Shown: in pieces, positions 1-7,894 of the stretch
How the letters are laid out: the number at the start of each line of letters is the position of its first letter
How positions within the stretch are numbered: the first letter of the stretch is position 1
Assembly (NCBI GenBank): GCA_934613185.1
Contig: CAKTSO010000003.1
Coordinates: 1 to 34,981 of the forward strand
DNA length: 34,981 bases
Direction: 5' to 3'
Source: an uncultured Clostridia bacterium
Lineage (GTDB): Bacteria; Bacillota; Clostridia; Christensenellales; Maliibacteriaceae
The notes under the pieces: generated by a model
Told to the model about the DNA's origin: nothing
Database searches by the model: none
The model's input: only the letters and a program-made list of their open reading frames with translations
Position numbers and translations under genes: made by a program

Positions 1-1871
1 TTGGGCATGCGCGGGCGGCGGTAAAAATACTGAAGGTGCGACTCGGTGATCAATTCGTACAGATCGCGCAGGCCGTCCTGATTTTTGGCAAACAGCACGA
101 CGTGATGCGAATTCAGCGCGGAGACGATCTGTTTTTTGTCCACGTGCGCCTTGACGTCCTCGACGCACTGCCCGCCCAAATCGCGGATCATGTCGAACAG
201 TTTCAATAGGATATGCGCGCAGGCAATGGCATCGTCGACGGCTCGATGGTGATTTTCCAGCTCGATTTGAAAGTGCTTCGTCAGATGATTGAGCTTATGC
301 GCGCGAAGCTCCGGCACGAGCTGCCGCGCGAGCGCCAGCGTATCGAGCGCCGGCCGCGGCGAACCCAGCTCCAGTCGGCGGCACTGAATGTTGATAAACC
401 CCGTGTCGAACGAAGCGTTGTGCGCAACAAAGGGCGCGTCCCCCGCGAATTTCAAAAATTCGGGCAGCACCTGTTCGATCGTCGGCGCGTTTTTGACCAT
501 GGAGTCGTCGATGCCCGTCAGTTTCTGAATTTTCTCGGGGATGCTGCGGCGCGGATTGACGAAGGAATTGTAGCGTTCGCAAAGCTTGCCGTGGTCGACG
601 ATGACCGCGCCGATCTCGATGATCGCGTCGACGCCCGCCTCAAGACCCGTCGTCTCGATGTCGAAGACGCAATAGCGCCCGTCGATCGGAAAAGGCGGCG
701 TATCGTCGTGCTGTTCGTCGTCAACCAGATACGCCTCGATCCCCGCCAGCATCTTGACGCCCGTGCTGCGCGAGGCGGCGTAGGCGTCGGGGAAGGCCTG
801 AATGACGCCGTGATCCGTGATTGCCACCGCGTCGTGCCCCCACGCCTTGGCGCGGGCGAAGACGGCCTTGACGTCGGCGACGGCGTCCATGTTGCTCATC
901 TTGGTATGAAGATGCAGCTCGACGCGCTTTTCGGGCGCGTCGTCCGTGCGCCGCTGCGTGACGAGGGACATGATGTCGTGCGCCACGACGACGCATTCGC
1001 GGTCGAAGCGGTCGTACCCGCAGTCGCCGCGCAGGCGCACCGACGTGCCGATCTTCAGTCCTTCCAGCAAAGCATCCCGGCTTTGCTTATCGATATAGCA
1101 TTTCGCCGTGCAGGAGGATTCGTAGTCCGTGACGCTGAACTTGATCTCGATCCTGCCGCCGCGCGTCTCGCGCTCGGAGACTTCGAAGACGTCGCCCTGC
1201 ACGACGACCGTGCCCGCGCCTTCGTCGATCTGGTTGATCGGCACGAGCTTTTGATCGGTGACCTTCTGCCCCAAAAGGAGCTTCGGACCGTCCTTTTTCT
1301 TCTTTTTGCGCCGCTGTGCCTCGCGCTCGGCCTCCTCGACGACGGCACGCGCAATGGCCTCGAAGTCCGGCTCGCTTTCGACCGTCGCGGGCGCGATCAG
1401 CACCCGCCCCGCGTTTTCATAGCGATGGGAGAGCCACGCGGACAAAATTTCGTCACAGCGCTTTTTTTGCAGGATCATATCCCCCGCGGGAAGGCGCGGC
1501 ACGATCACGAGATTCCCCGCTTCGTCCGCCCGCCAGTCCGCCGTCTCCAATAATTTTCGGCAGTGCGTGCGCGAATCGGCGTAATCGATCAATTGATGCT
1601 TCATGCGAAGCACGCCCTTCGCGTCGAAGGGGCGGCGTTCGCTCATCGTCCAGATAATCTTCGCGCGGACGCCGGGGATCGCCTCCTCCACCGCGGCGCG
1701 CATGGCGTCGCAGGCGGTCTTGTCCTCCTTCTGCGCCGCCTCGACTTCGATGCAGAGTTCTTTTTTCTTCATGTCAAGAGAAGCGCCGCGCAGCGTCATG
1801 CTCAGCGCCCCCGTGTCAAGCCCCGCCGTTTTGGCGATCTCAAAAAAAGTTCTCGTTTCTTCCCGCTGCAT
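1..1871 (-). CDS. polC: DNA polymerase III PolC-type alpha subunit, N-terminal 623 residues (cut by window edge)
   Basis: This is the replicative polymerase of low-GC-type Gram-positives, with built-in proofreading. The visible part starts with a PolC N-terminal region (about 1-190), followed by an OB-fold segment (about 195-305) and the start of a PHP domain (ELHLHTKMSNMD at 318-329, ITDHG at 351-355). The DEDDh exonuclease is inserted in the PHP domain, as PolC proteins show: FDIETTGL gives D404 and E406, HNASFD gives D489, and HRAVDDA gives H542 and D546. The rest of PHP and the polymerase palm lie outside the window. The ATG at 1871 is preceded by AGAGGG about seven bases upstream. The gene lies 33 bp after ispG on the same strand and is the last visible gene of the uppS-dxr-rseP-ispG-polC unit. 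No frameshift was seen across 623 codons. Confidence 0.97.
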   Translation of the reverse strand, partial: MQREETRTFFEIAKTAGLDTGALSMTLRGASLDMKKKELCIEVEAAQKEDKTACDAMRAAVEEAIPGVRAKIIWTMSERRPFDAKGVLRMKHQLIDYADSRTHCRKLLETADWRADEAGNLVIVPRLPAGDMILQKKRCDEILSAWLSHRYENAGRVLIAPATVESEPDFEAIARAVVEEAEREAQRRKKKKKDGPKLLLGQKVTDQKLVPINQIDEGAGTVVVQGDVFEVSERETRGGRIEIKFSVTDYESSCTAKCYIDKQSRDALLEGLKIGTSVRLRGDCGYDRFDRECVVVAHDIMSLVTQRRTDDAPEKRVELHLHTKMSNMDAVADVKAVFARAKAWGHDAVAITDHGVIQAFPDAYAASRSTGVKMLAGIEAYLVDDEQHDDTPPFPIDGRYCVFDIETTGLEAGVDAIIEIGAVIVDHGKLCERYNSFVNPRRSIPEKIQKLTGIDDSMVKNAPTIEQVLPEFLKFAGDAPFVAHNASFDTGFINIQCRRLELGSPRPALDTLALARQLVPELRAHKLNHLTKHFQIELENHHRAVDDAIACAHILLKLFDMIRDLGGQCVEDVKAHVDKKQIVSALNSHHVVLFAKNQDGLRDLYELITESHLQYFYRRPRMP

Positions 1872-1904
1872 CCAAAGCCCTCTGTTTCTTCGATCGGGCG
1901 CGGA

Positions 1905-2978
1905 TCATTGTTTCCGCTCGGAAAGCTCCCGCGCCGTCTTCATCACTTCATCCATCAATTCGTTTACGATCAATTCCGTATCGCCGCGGACCGTGCGGAC
2001 GATCTCGCCTTTTCGAAACAGCACCGCGGCATCTTTCCCGCCCGCCATGCCGACGTCCGCGTGGCGCGCCTCGCCGGGGCCGTTGACCACGCAGCCCATG
2101 ACGGCGACCGTCATCGGCACGTCGATCGACTCCACGCGGCGGTTGACCTCTTCGGCGATCGCGGCAAGGTCGATCTGCGTCCTGCCGCAGGTCGGGCAGG
2201 AGACGACCTCCACGCCGTCGCGGCGAAGCCCCACGGCGCGCAGGATGTCTTTCGCGGCGCGGACCTCCTCGATCGGATCGTCCGTCAGCGACACGCGCAT
2301 CGTGTCGCCCACGCCGGAAAGCAGCAGCGCCCCCAGCCCGGCGGCGGACTTGACGATCCCCATTTTCTTCGTCCCCGCCTCGGTCACGCCGATATGAAGC
2401 GGCACGCCGCTTTGTTTTGCCATGAGAAGATTAGCCTCGACCGTCGTCCTAACGTCGGACGCCTTGATCGAGACGGCGGCGTCGTAAAAATGCGCGTCTT
2501 CGAGCATTTTCAAATGCGACAGCGCGCTTTGCACGAGCGCCTCGGGCGTCGGACCGTACTGTTCCAAAAGCTCTTTTTCAAGCGACCCCGCGTTCACGCC
2601 GACGCGGATGGGCACATGATGCGCCCGCGCCGCGTCCGCCACGCGGCGAACGTTTTCCTGCCCGCCGATGTTGCCGGGGTTGACACGCAGCGCATGCGCC
2701 CCGCGCTCGGCCGCGCGCACGGCAAGCCGCCAGTCAAAGTGCACGTCCGCCACAAGCGGAATGTGAATGCGCTCGACGATATCGCGCACGGCGTCCGCCG
2801 CCGCCATGTCCGGCACGGCGACGCGGATGATCTGACAGCCCGCCTCCTCCAGCTTCAAAATCTGCGAGACGGTCTTTTCCACGTCCTGCGTCGGCGTGTT
2901 GCACATCGATTGGATTGAAACGGGCGCGCCGCCGCCGACGGCGACGTTCCCGACCAGAATGCTTCGTTCGGAAGCCAT
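1905..2978 (-). CDS. ispG: 4-hydroxy-3-methylbut-2-enyl diphosphate synthase (IspG/GcpE)
   Basis: IspG converts methylerythritol cyclodiphosphate to HMBPP, the penultimate step of the MEP isoprenoid pathway, using a [4Fe-4S] cluster. The 357-residue length fits the short bacterial form without the plant-type insert. The cluster ligands are visible: C261 and C264 in SCPTCGRTQ, C296 in MGCVVNGPGE, and the conserved E303. The N-terminal half carries the TIM-barrel signatures ADVHFDWRLA and LRVNPGNIG. The ATG at 2978 has a strong AAGGAGG seven bases upstream. The gene starts 20 bp after rseP and is followed by polC. With dxr in the same unit, two MEP enzymes are co-transcribed with the uppS enzyme that consumes their product. 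Confidence 0.97.
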   Translation of the reverse strand: MASERSILVGNVAVGGGAPVSIQSMCNTPTQDVEKTVSQILKLEEAGCQIIRVAVPDMAAADAVRDIVERIHIPLVADVHFDWRLAVRAAERGAHALRVNPGNIGGQENVRRVADAARAHHVPIRVGVNAGSLEKELLEQYGPTPEALVQSALSHLKMLEDAHFYDAAVSIKASDVRTTVEANLLMAKQSGVPLHIGVTEAGTKKMGIVKSAAGLGALLLSGVGDTMRVSLTDDPIEEVRAAKDILRAVGLRRDGVEVVSCPTCGRTQIDLAAIAEEVNRRVESIDVPMTVAVMGCVVNGPGEARHADVGMAGGKDAAVLFRKGEIVRTVRGDTELIVNELMDEVMKTARELSERKQ

Positions 2979-2998
2979 AGCGTCCTCCTTCGGCTCTT

Positions 2999-4084
2999 TT
3001 AGCCGATCATGCGCGTCACGTCGCGCCAGCCCAAAATCACAAACAAAATCAGCATCAGCGCCATGCCGATCAAGTGCACGATCCCTTCGTGTTCGGGCTT
3101 GATGCGGCGCTTTGTGACAAGTTCAAACAGCTGAAACATGAGGCGCGAGCCGTCCAGCGCGGGGATCGGCAGAAGGTTCATCACGCCGAGGTTCGCGCTG
3201 ATGGAAATGGCAAGATACAGCAGAAGCTCGAAGTTTTCGCGCACGGCGACGGACATGACGCCGACGACGCCGACGACGCTCATCACATCGTCCGTCCCCT
3301 CGACCTTAATGCTCGAATCGACGAAGATCTTGCGGAAAAGGCTTCCGAAAAGGTCGCCTAAAAAGTCGAAGATCGCCGCGATCATCTGACCGACCTCGGC
3401 AAACGCCTCTTTGATGCAGTCGAAAAACGACAGCTGGACGCGCTCCGTCCCCTGCGCAAGCGAAATGCCGATCTTATAAGAATCGTCCGATTCCTGATAG
3501 CGCGGCGAAACAGTCAACGTCACTTCTTCGCCGCCTCGAAGGACGACCATGTTCTTTTCCCCGCCGCCGCTTTTTGCGATCTGTTCCACGGCGGACTCGA
3601 CGCTCGTGACCGCATTCCCGTCAAACGAGACGATGCGGTCGCCGCTTTGCAGCCCCGCGATTTGCGCAGGCGAATCCTCCGCGACCTGATAAATATACGC
3701 GTGGTCGACGACCTGCGTCTGTCCGTAAATGCCGAGCGTCACCGCTGCCAACACGAGCGCAAAAAGAACGTTCATCACCGAGCCCGCCGCCGTGACGATC
3801 ATCCGCGCCCAGACGGGACGATTGTTCATCGCGCGCGGATCGTCGCCGCCGTCCTCGTCCTCGCCGACGAAGCGGCAGAACCCGCCGATCGGAAAGGCGC
3901 GGACGTTGAACGCCGTCTCGCCCCGCTGCCAGCCGAAAAGCTTCGGCCCCATGCCGATGGAAAATTCCGGCACGGCGAAACCGAGCTTTTTGCCGGTGAT
4001 GTAATGTCCGAATTCATGGACGACGATAAATACGTTAATGATGAGGATCGACGCGATGATCGACCATACGCTTCCCCATGTCAA
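2999..4084 (-). CDS. rseP: RIP metalloprotease RseP/RasP-type site-2 protease
   Basis: An intramembrane zinc protease that cleaves membrane-bound anti-sigma factors and leftover signal peptides. The 361-residue protein has the zinc motif HEFGH at residues 23-27 inside the first membrane segment, a second membrane segment near 95-115, a single PDZ domain (about 130-210, with IAGLQSGDRIVSFDG) and the C-terminal NLLPIPALDG motif supplying the third zinc ligand. Two further membrane helices follow. One PDZ domain is usual in Gram-positive members. The start is a TTG at 4084; GGGAGG lies nine bases upstream and overlaps the dxr stop region. An ATG two bases further in is out of frame. The gap to dxr is 6 bp. 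Confidence 0.95.
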   Translation of the reverse strand: MTWGSVWSIIASILIINVFIVVHEFGHYITGKKLGFAVPEFSIGMGPKLFGWQRGETAFNVRAFPIGGFCRFVGEDEDGGDDPRAMNNRPVWARMIVTAAGSVMNVLFALVLAAVTLGIYGQTQVVDHAYIYQVAEDSPAQIAGLQSGDRIVSFDGNAVTSVESAVEQIAKSGGGEKNMVVLRGGEEVTLTVSPRYQESDDSYKIGISLAQGTERVQLSFFDCIKEAFAEVGQMIAAIFDFLGDLFGSLFRKIFVDSSIKVEGTDDVMSVVGVVGVMSVAVRENFELLLYLAISISANLGVMNLLPIPALDGSRLMFQLFELVTKRRIKPEHEGIVHLIGMALMLILFVILGWRDVTRMIG

Positions 4085-4090
4085 ATTTCG

Positions 4091-5245
4091 TTACCTCCCA
4101 AGCGCGTCCAGCGCGGCGCGGCGCGTGAACGCGTCCGCCTCGTAGACGTCGCCGATTTCGTTCGGCTTTTTCTGTGCGATCGAAAGCGAAAGCATCCGCG
4201 CGCAAAGATCGCTGATCCCGTAAAACGAGATGCGGCCGTTCAAATACTCTTCCACGGCGATCTCGTTGGCGGCGTTGAGCACCGTCGGCGCAAGCCCGCC
4301 CGTTTTCATCGCCTCGCGCGCCAGATTGAGGCACGGGAAGCGATCCGTATCCGGCTTTTCAAACGTCAGCGGCGAAAGCGTGTAAAGATCAAGTTCGTCC
4401 GCCGGGGACGCGGCGCGCGCGGGATAACGCAGCGCATACTGGATCGGAATGCGCATATCCGCCGCGCCGAGCTGCGCCAAAACGGATTTGTCGCGCAGTT
4501 TGACCATTGAATGTACGATGCTCTGTGGATGCACGACCACTTCTATTCTATCACCCGAAACGCCGAACAGCCAGCCTGCTTCGATGATCTCAAAGCCCTT
4601 GTTCATGAGCGTGGATGAATCGATCGTAATCTTATTGCCCATTTTCCACGTCGGATGCTTGAGCGCCGCGGACGCGGCCGCCGCCGCGATCTTTTCTTTT
4701 TCCCACAGGCGGAACGGGCCGCCGGAGCAGGTCAGATAGATCTTCTCCAGTCCTTCCCGATCGGGCGCGGACTGCAGGCACTGAAAAATGGCAGAGTGCT
4801 CGCTGTCCACCGGCAGGATCGACACATTCTTTTCTTTCGCCGCCTCCGTGACGAGCGCGCCGCCGGTCACGAGCGCCTCCTTGTTGGCAAGCGCCACGTC
4901 GTGCCCCGCGCGGATTGCCGCCATGACTGCGGGAAGCCCCGCGATGCCGACGATCGCCACGAGCGCCGTGTCCGCCTCGGCATATCCCGCCGCCGCGGTC
5001 GCCGCCTCGGCGCCTTCGACAAATTCGATCCCGCGCGGGATCCTGCCGCGCGCCTGTTTCGCCGCCTCCGGGTCGGTCATGCCGCACAATTTCGGCCGGA
5101 ATTTTTCGACCTGTTTTAAAAACAGCTCCACATTGCGATGCGCCGTCAGCGCCGCGACGCCAAGTTCCCCGCTGCTATGTTCGATCACGTCGAGCGTGCG
5201 CGTGCCGATAAAGCCCGTGCTTCCCAAAACCGCGATGCGTTTCAT
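4091..5245 (-). CDS. dxr: 1-deoxy-D-xylulose 5-phosphate reductoisomerase
   Basis: Dxr catalyses the first committed step of the MEP pathway, turning DXP to MEP with NADPH and a divalent metal. The 384 residues match the family length. The N-terminal dinucleotide motif is GSTGFIGTRTLDV at 8-20, with F where most homologues carry S (GSTGSIG). The metal ligands D147 and E149 lie in PVDSEHSAIFQ, and the third acidic ligand lies in the NKGFEIIEAGWLF segment. The lid segment and the HPQSIVHSMV motif are also present. The ATG overlaps the uppS stop codon in an ATGA, so translation is probably coupled. cdsA, commonly found between uppS and dxr, is missing here. Confidence 0.97.
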   Translation of the reverse strand: MKRIAVLGSTGFIGTRTLDVIEHSSGELGVAALTAHRNVELFLKQVEKFRPKLCGMTDPEAAKQARGRIPRGIEFVEGAEAATAAAGYAEADTALVAIVGIAGLPAVMAAIRAGHDVALANKEALVTGGALVTEAAKEKNVSILPVDSEHSAIFQCLQSAPDREGLEKIYLTCSGGPFRLWEKEKIAAAAASAALKHPTWKMGNKITIDSSTLMNKGFEIIEAGWLFGVSGDRIEVVVHPQSIVHSMVKLRDKSVLAQLGAADMRIPIQYALRYPARAASPADELDLYTLSPLTFEKPDTDRFPCLNLAREAMKTGGLAPTVLNAANEIAVEEYLNGRISFYGISDLCARMLSLSIAQKKPNEIGDVYEADAFTRRAALDALGR

Positions 5246-6021
5246 TTCGTCTTTTCTCCTTTCACGCCGCCGAATCTGCGGTCGCGCTTTGCGTATTCAC
5301 GCAGCATCTGCACGAGTGCCTCTTCGTCCACTTCCGGCCAATAGATCTTCGGAAACTCATATTCGGCGTAGGCGCTTTGATATAAAAGATAGTTGCTGAT
5401 GCGCTTTTCGCCGCTCGTTCGCACAACGAGGTCGGGATCGCAGATGCCCGCGGTGTAAAGATGATCGGCGAACAATTTCTCGTCGATCTGTTCGGGGCAA
5501 AGTTTTCCCTGCGCGCAAAGTTCCGCAAGCTCGCGCGCGGCGTGAACGATCTCTTCCCGCCCGCCGTAATTGAAGGCGATGTTGACAAAAATGCCGTGGT
5601 TGTCTTTTGTGCGTTCCTGCGCGCGTTCGATCGTCTCCAGCACCTTCTGCGGCACGCCCTCGCGGGAGCCGATGATGCGGATAACCGCGCCCTCGGCCAC
5701 GAGCTCGTCGATCTCGCTTGTAAAAAACTCGACCACGAGGTTCATCAGCGTGTCGACTTCCTGCTTGGGACGGCTCCAGTTTTCCGTGGAAAACGCGTAA
5801 AACGTCACCGCTTCGATCCCCGCGTCGCCGCAGAAGCGGATCACCCGGCGCAGCGTCTCCACGCCCGCGCGATGCCCCGCCGTGCGCGGCAGGCCGCGCT
5901 TTTTCGCCCAGCGGCCGTTGCCGTCCATGATAAACGCGATGTGCCGCGGCAGGGGAAGTCCCGCAAGCTGCCGCGTCTCGTATTCCGTTTTCTTTTTCTT
6001 CCAAATCGCCGATAGCTTCAT
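5242..6021 (-). CDS. uppS: Undecaprenyl diphosphate synthase (cis-prenyltransferase)
   Basis: UppS condenses isopentenyl units onto farnesyl diphosphate to give the C55 lipid carrier of peptidoglycan and teichoic acid synthesis. The 259 residues contain the conserved blocks in order: FIMDGNGRWAKKRG with catalytic D33, GHRAGVETL, FYAFSTENWSRP, and the C-terminal RTSGEKRISNYLLYQ and FPKIYWPEVD. The ATG at 6021 has GGAGA six bases upstream. It is the first gene after the terminator at 6208-6249 and the promoter at 6114-6122. The downstream partner is dxr, overlapping by 4 bp, so a carrier-lipid enzyme and an isoprenoid-precursor enzyme share one message. Confidence 0.97.
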   Translation of the reverse strand: MKLSAIWKKKKTEYETRQLAGLPLPRHIAFIMDGNGRWAKKRGLPRTAGHRAGVETLRRVIRFCGDAGIEAVTFYAFSTENWSRPKQEVDTLMNLVVEFFTSEIDELVAEGAVIRIIGSREGVPQKVLETIERAQERTKDNHGIFVNIAFNYGGREEIVHAARELAELCAQGKLCPEQIDEKLFADHLYTAGICDPDLVVRTSGEKRISNYLLYQSAYAEYEFPKIYWPEVDEEALVQMLREYAKRDRRFGGVKGEKTK

Positions 6022-6113
6022 CGTATCTCCGCGCGCCGCGCTTTTTCTCGCGCACGCATTTCTTTCTTTTTCATTTGCCGCGCAGCGTTTTGAAAAAACA
6101 CCGCACCAGTTCT

Positions 6114-6122
6114 ATCATACCA
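6114..6122 (-). promoter_or_regulatory. Extended -10 promoter for uppS-dxr-rseP-ispG-polC
   Basis: Read on the minus strand, TGG precedes TATGAT (TGnTATnnT, extended -10). No good -35 hexamer is visible at 16-18 bp. It lies 85-90 bp downstream of the terminator at 6208-6249 and about 92 bp upstream of the uppS ATG, which fits an independent transcript. The region 6022-6207 otherwise holds no gene. Confidence 0.6.
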
Positions 6123-6207
6123 CACCGCGGAAGCGTTACACCCGCTCGTTCCCGTTTTTCTTATGCGCAAACCGAAAAACTTTTTCGCAGGATCTTTCAA
6201 AACAAAC

Positions 6208-6249
6208 AAAAGATCGCCGTCGGAAACAAGCCCCCAACGACGATCTTTT
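6208..6249 (-). terminator. Intrinsic terminator after the 67-residue gene
   Basis: On the minus strand a 16-bp stem (AAAAGATCG with CGATCTTTT, extended inward with two G-U pairs) closes a 10-nt loop and is followed by a T-rich run. It starts about 8 bp after the stop of the small gene at 6258, so it ends the pyrH-frr unit and separates it from uppS. Confidence 0.85.
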
Positions 6250-6257
6250 TTTCAAAA

Positions 6258-6461
6258 TCAGTCTTCGTGCAAAACGGGATAAAACGCCGCCGTCAAGACG
6301 ATCGTTCCGTCCGCATCGCTTTTTGCGCGCACGACGCGCGCTTCGCCCTCGATCGGGCCGCGCGGCGGCGCCGTCATTTCCACGCGCACGCAAGCCCCCT
6401 CATGCTTCGCGGCACGCGTTGCCTCGTCGATCGGCAGATGGACAAGATCGCGCAGATTCAT
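6258..6461 (-). CDS. Small uncharacterised protein, 67 residues, coupled to frr
   Basis: I do not recognise this protein. Its ATG shares one base with the frr stop codon (TGATG), and it ends just before a strong terminator, so the frame sits exactly in the space between frr and the transcript end. Both facts support a real gene. It has no membrane segment and no cysteine pair motif. The N-terminal part looks helical (IDEATRAAKHEG); the second half has the pattern VEMTAPPRG...GEARVVRA and looks beta-rich. No strong separate ribosome site is visible, so translation probably depends on frr. A role near ribosome recycling is only a guess from position. Confidence 0.7.
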   Translation of the reverse strand: MNLRDLVHLPIDEATRAAKHEGACVRVEMTAPPRGPIEGEARVVRAKSDADGTIVLTAAFYPVLHED

Positions 6462-7018
6462 CAGACCTGCATGATCTCCTTTTCCTTCGCCGCGGCAAGG
6501 GTATCGATCTGCTTGACGTATTTATCCGTCAGCTTCTGGATCTTTTCCTCGTAAATCTTCTGGTCGTCCTCGGTAATTTCGGACTCTTTTTTCTGTTTTT
6601 TAATGCGCTCGAGCGTGTCGCGGCGCGTGTTGCGCACGGCGACCTTGGCCTCTTCCGACTTCTGTTTGACGGTCTTGACCAGTTCCAGACGACGCTCCTG
6701 CGTCAGTTCCGGCATCAAAAGGCGAATGACCTTGCCGTCGTTGGACGGATGGATGCCCAGTTCGCTCGCCATGATCGCCTTTTCGACGGTCTTGAGCATG
6801 GACGCGTCCCACAAAGAGACCACGATCGTCTTGGGATCGGGGGCGGAAATGTTCGCCATCTGCGGCAGCGGGGTGGGCGTGCCGTAGTAATCGACCATGA
6901 CGCGGTTCAAAAGCTGCGGGTTGGCGCGGCCGGCACGGATCGCCTGATACTCCTCCTGGAGCACCGCGATGGTTTTCTGCATTTTATCTTCGGTTACGTT
7001 CAACAGTTCGTCCTGCAT
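6461..7018 (-). CDS. frr: Ribosome recycling factor
   Basis: RRF splits post-termination ribosomes together with EF-G. The 185-residue product has the family length and its landmarks: a long-helix N-terminal segment ending in RAGRANPQLLNRVMVDYYG, then TPLPQMANISAPDPKTIVV and GLNPSNDGKVIRL-like GIHPSNDGKVIRLLMPE, and a C-terminal three-helix region rich in Lys and Glu. The ATG at 7018 follows AGGAGG with seven bases of spacing. The open frame continues upstream, but those codons lack family similarity and a ribosome site. frr follows pyrH by about 70 bp. Confidence 0.97.
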   Translation of the reverse strand: MQDELLNVTEDKMQKTIAVLQEEYQAIRAGRANPQLLNRVMVDYYGTPTPLPQMANISAPDPKTIVVSLWDASMLKTVEKAIMASELGIHPSNDGKVIRLLMPELTQERRLELVKTVKQKSEEAKVAVRNTRRDTLERIKKQKKESEITEDDQKIYEEKIQKLTDKYVKQIDTLAAAKEKEIMQV

Positions 7019-7086
7019 GAAAGTCGCCTCCTGATGATGGAATCTTACGTTCGTTTGCTCTATTGTATCGTATTCGGCAGCAAAAA

Positions 7087-7809
7087 TCAATCCACCGTCA
7101 CCTGCGTGCCGAGCTTTTCGCCGCAGGCGGCGCGATAGATGTTTTCCACATCGTCCATGCCGAAGATGTGCATGGTCATGCCGTTTTCGCGGCACATTTC
7201 AAACGCCGTGGCGTCCATGACCTTCAAATTGCGCGCCAGAAGCTCGTCGAACGTGATTGCGTCGATCAATTCATAGTCGCCGCCGTCGCGCGGATCGCCC
7301 GTCAGGACGCCCTCGACGCCGTTTTTCGCCACGAGGATCGCGTCCGCGCCGATCTCGAGCGCGCGCAGGACGCAGGTGGTATCGGTGGAAAAATACGGCT
7401 CGCCCGTGCCGCAGGCGAACAGAACGACGCGCCCCGATTCCAGCGCCTCGATTGCGTCTTTTCGATTGAACGTCTGCGCCACGCGGCTGACCTCGATGGC
7501 CGACTGCACACAGGTCTTCACGCCCGCACGCTCGATGGCGTCGGAGAGCATGAGGCTGTTCATAAGCGTGCCGAGCATGCCGATATAGTCCGCGTTCGCG
7601 CGAACCATGTCCTTGGCGTCGCGGCCGCGCCAGAAGTTGCCCGCGCCGCAGACGACGGCGACCTGCACGCCCGCGCGCGCCATGCGCACGATCACGTCGG
7701 CCATGCGCGCGACGACCTCCGTGTCAAAGCCCGAACCGCTGCCGCCGGAGAGTGCCTCGCCCGACAGTTTCAAAAGAACGCGCGAATAAGTGGTATTTTT
7801 CTCGTTCAT
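7087..7809 (-). CDS. pyrH: UMP kinase
   Basis: PyrH phosphorylates UMP to UDP and belongs to the amino-acid-kinase fold. The 240-residue protein shows VLLKLSGEALSG near the N terminus, the GAGNFWRGRDA loop, ADYIGMLGTLMNSLMLSDA, and the C-terminal TDPRDGG-like LTGDPRDGGDYELID and VMDATAFEMCRENGM segments. The ATG at 7809 has AGGAGG six bases upstream; an in-frame extension upstream would read through the terminator at 7849-7883 and is not credible. The order rpsB-tsf-pyrH-frr is a standard bacterial cluster. Confidence 0.97.
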   Translation of the reverse strand: MNEKNTTYSRVLLKLSGEALSGGSGSGFDTEVVARMADVIVRMARAGVQVAVVCGAGNFWRGRDAKDMVRANADYIGMLGTLMNSLMLSDAIERAGVKTCVQSAIEVSRVAQTFNRKDAIEALESGRVVLFACGTGEPYFSTDTTCVLRALEIGADAILVAKNGVEGVLTGDPRDGGDYELIDAITFDELLARNLKVMDATAFEMCRENGMTMHIFGMDDVENIYRAACGEKLGTQVTVD

Positions 7810-7848
7810 CCCGATCCTCCTATGGCAAAATGCGTTTCTGTTCAAAAA

Positions 7849-7883
7849 AACGGGGCTGCGAAACAAAGATCGCAGACCCCGTT
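7849..7883 (-). terminator. Terminator between tsf and pyrH
   Basis: On the minus strand AACGGGG, a bulged T and CTGCGA pair with TCGCAG and CCCCGTT around a 7-nt loop, followed by seven T. It begins about 12 bp after the tsf stop. Only some 40 bp remain before the pyrH ATG and no promoter is evident there, so pyrH probably relies on partial read-through or on a promoter inside tsf. Confidence 0.85.
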
Positions 7884-7894
7884 ACTCGTGCTTT

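Noticed and set aside
6018..6209. 63-codon minus-strand frame between the terminator and uppS
   Set aside because: It runs through the uppS promoter and has no ribosome site or protein-like sequence.
7019..7195. Upstream extension of frr
   Set aside because: The added residues overlap the 3' end of pyrH, and the internal ATG at 7018 has an ideal AGGAGG and the family start.
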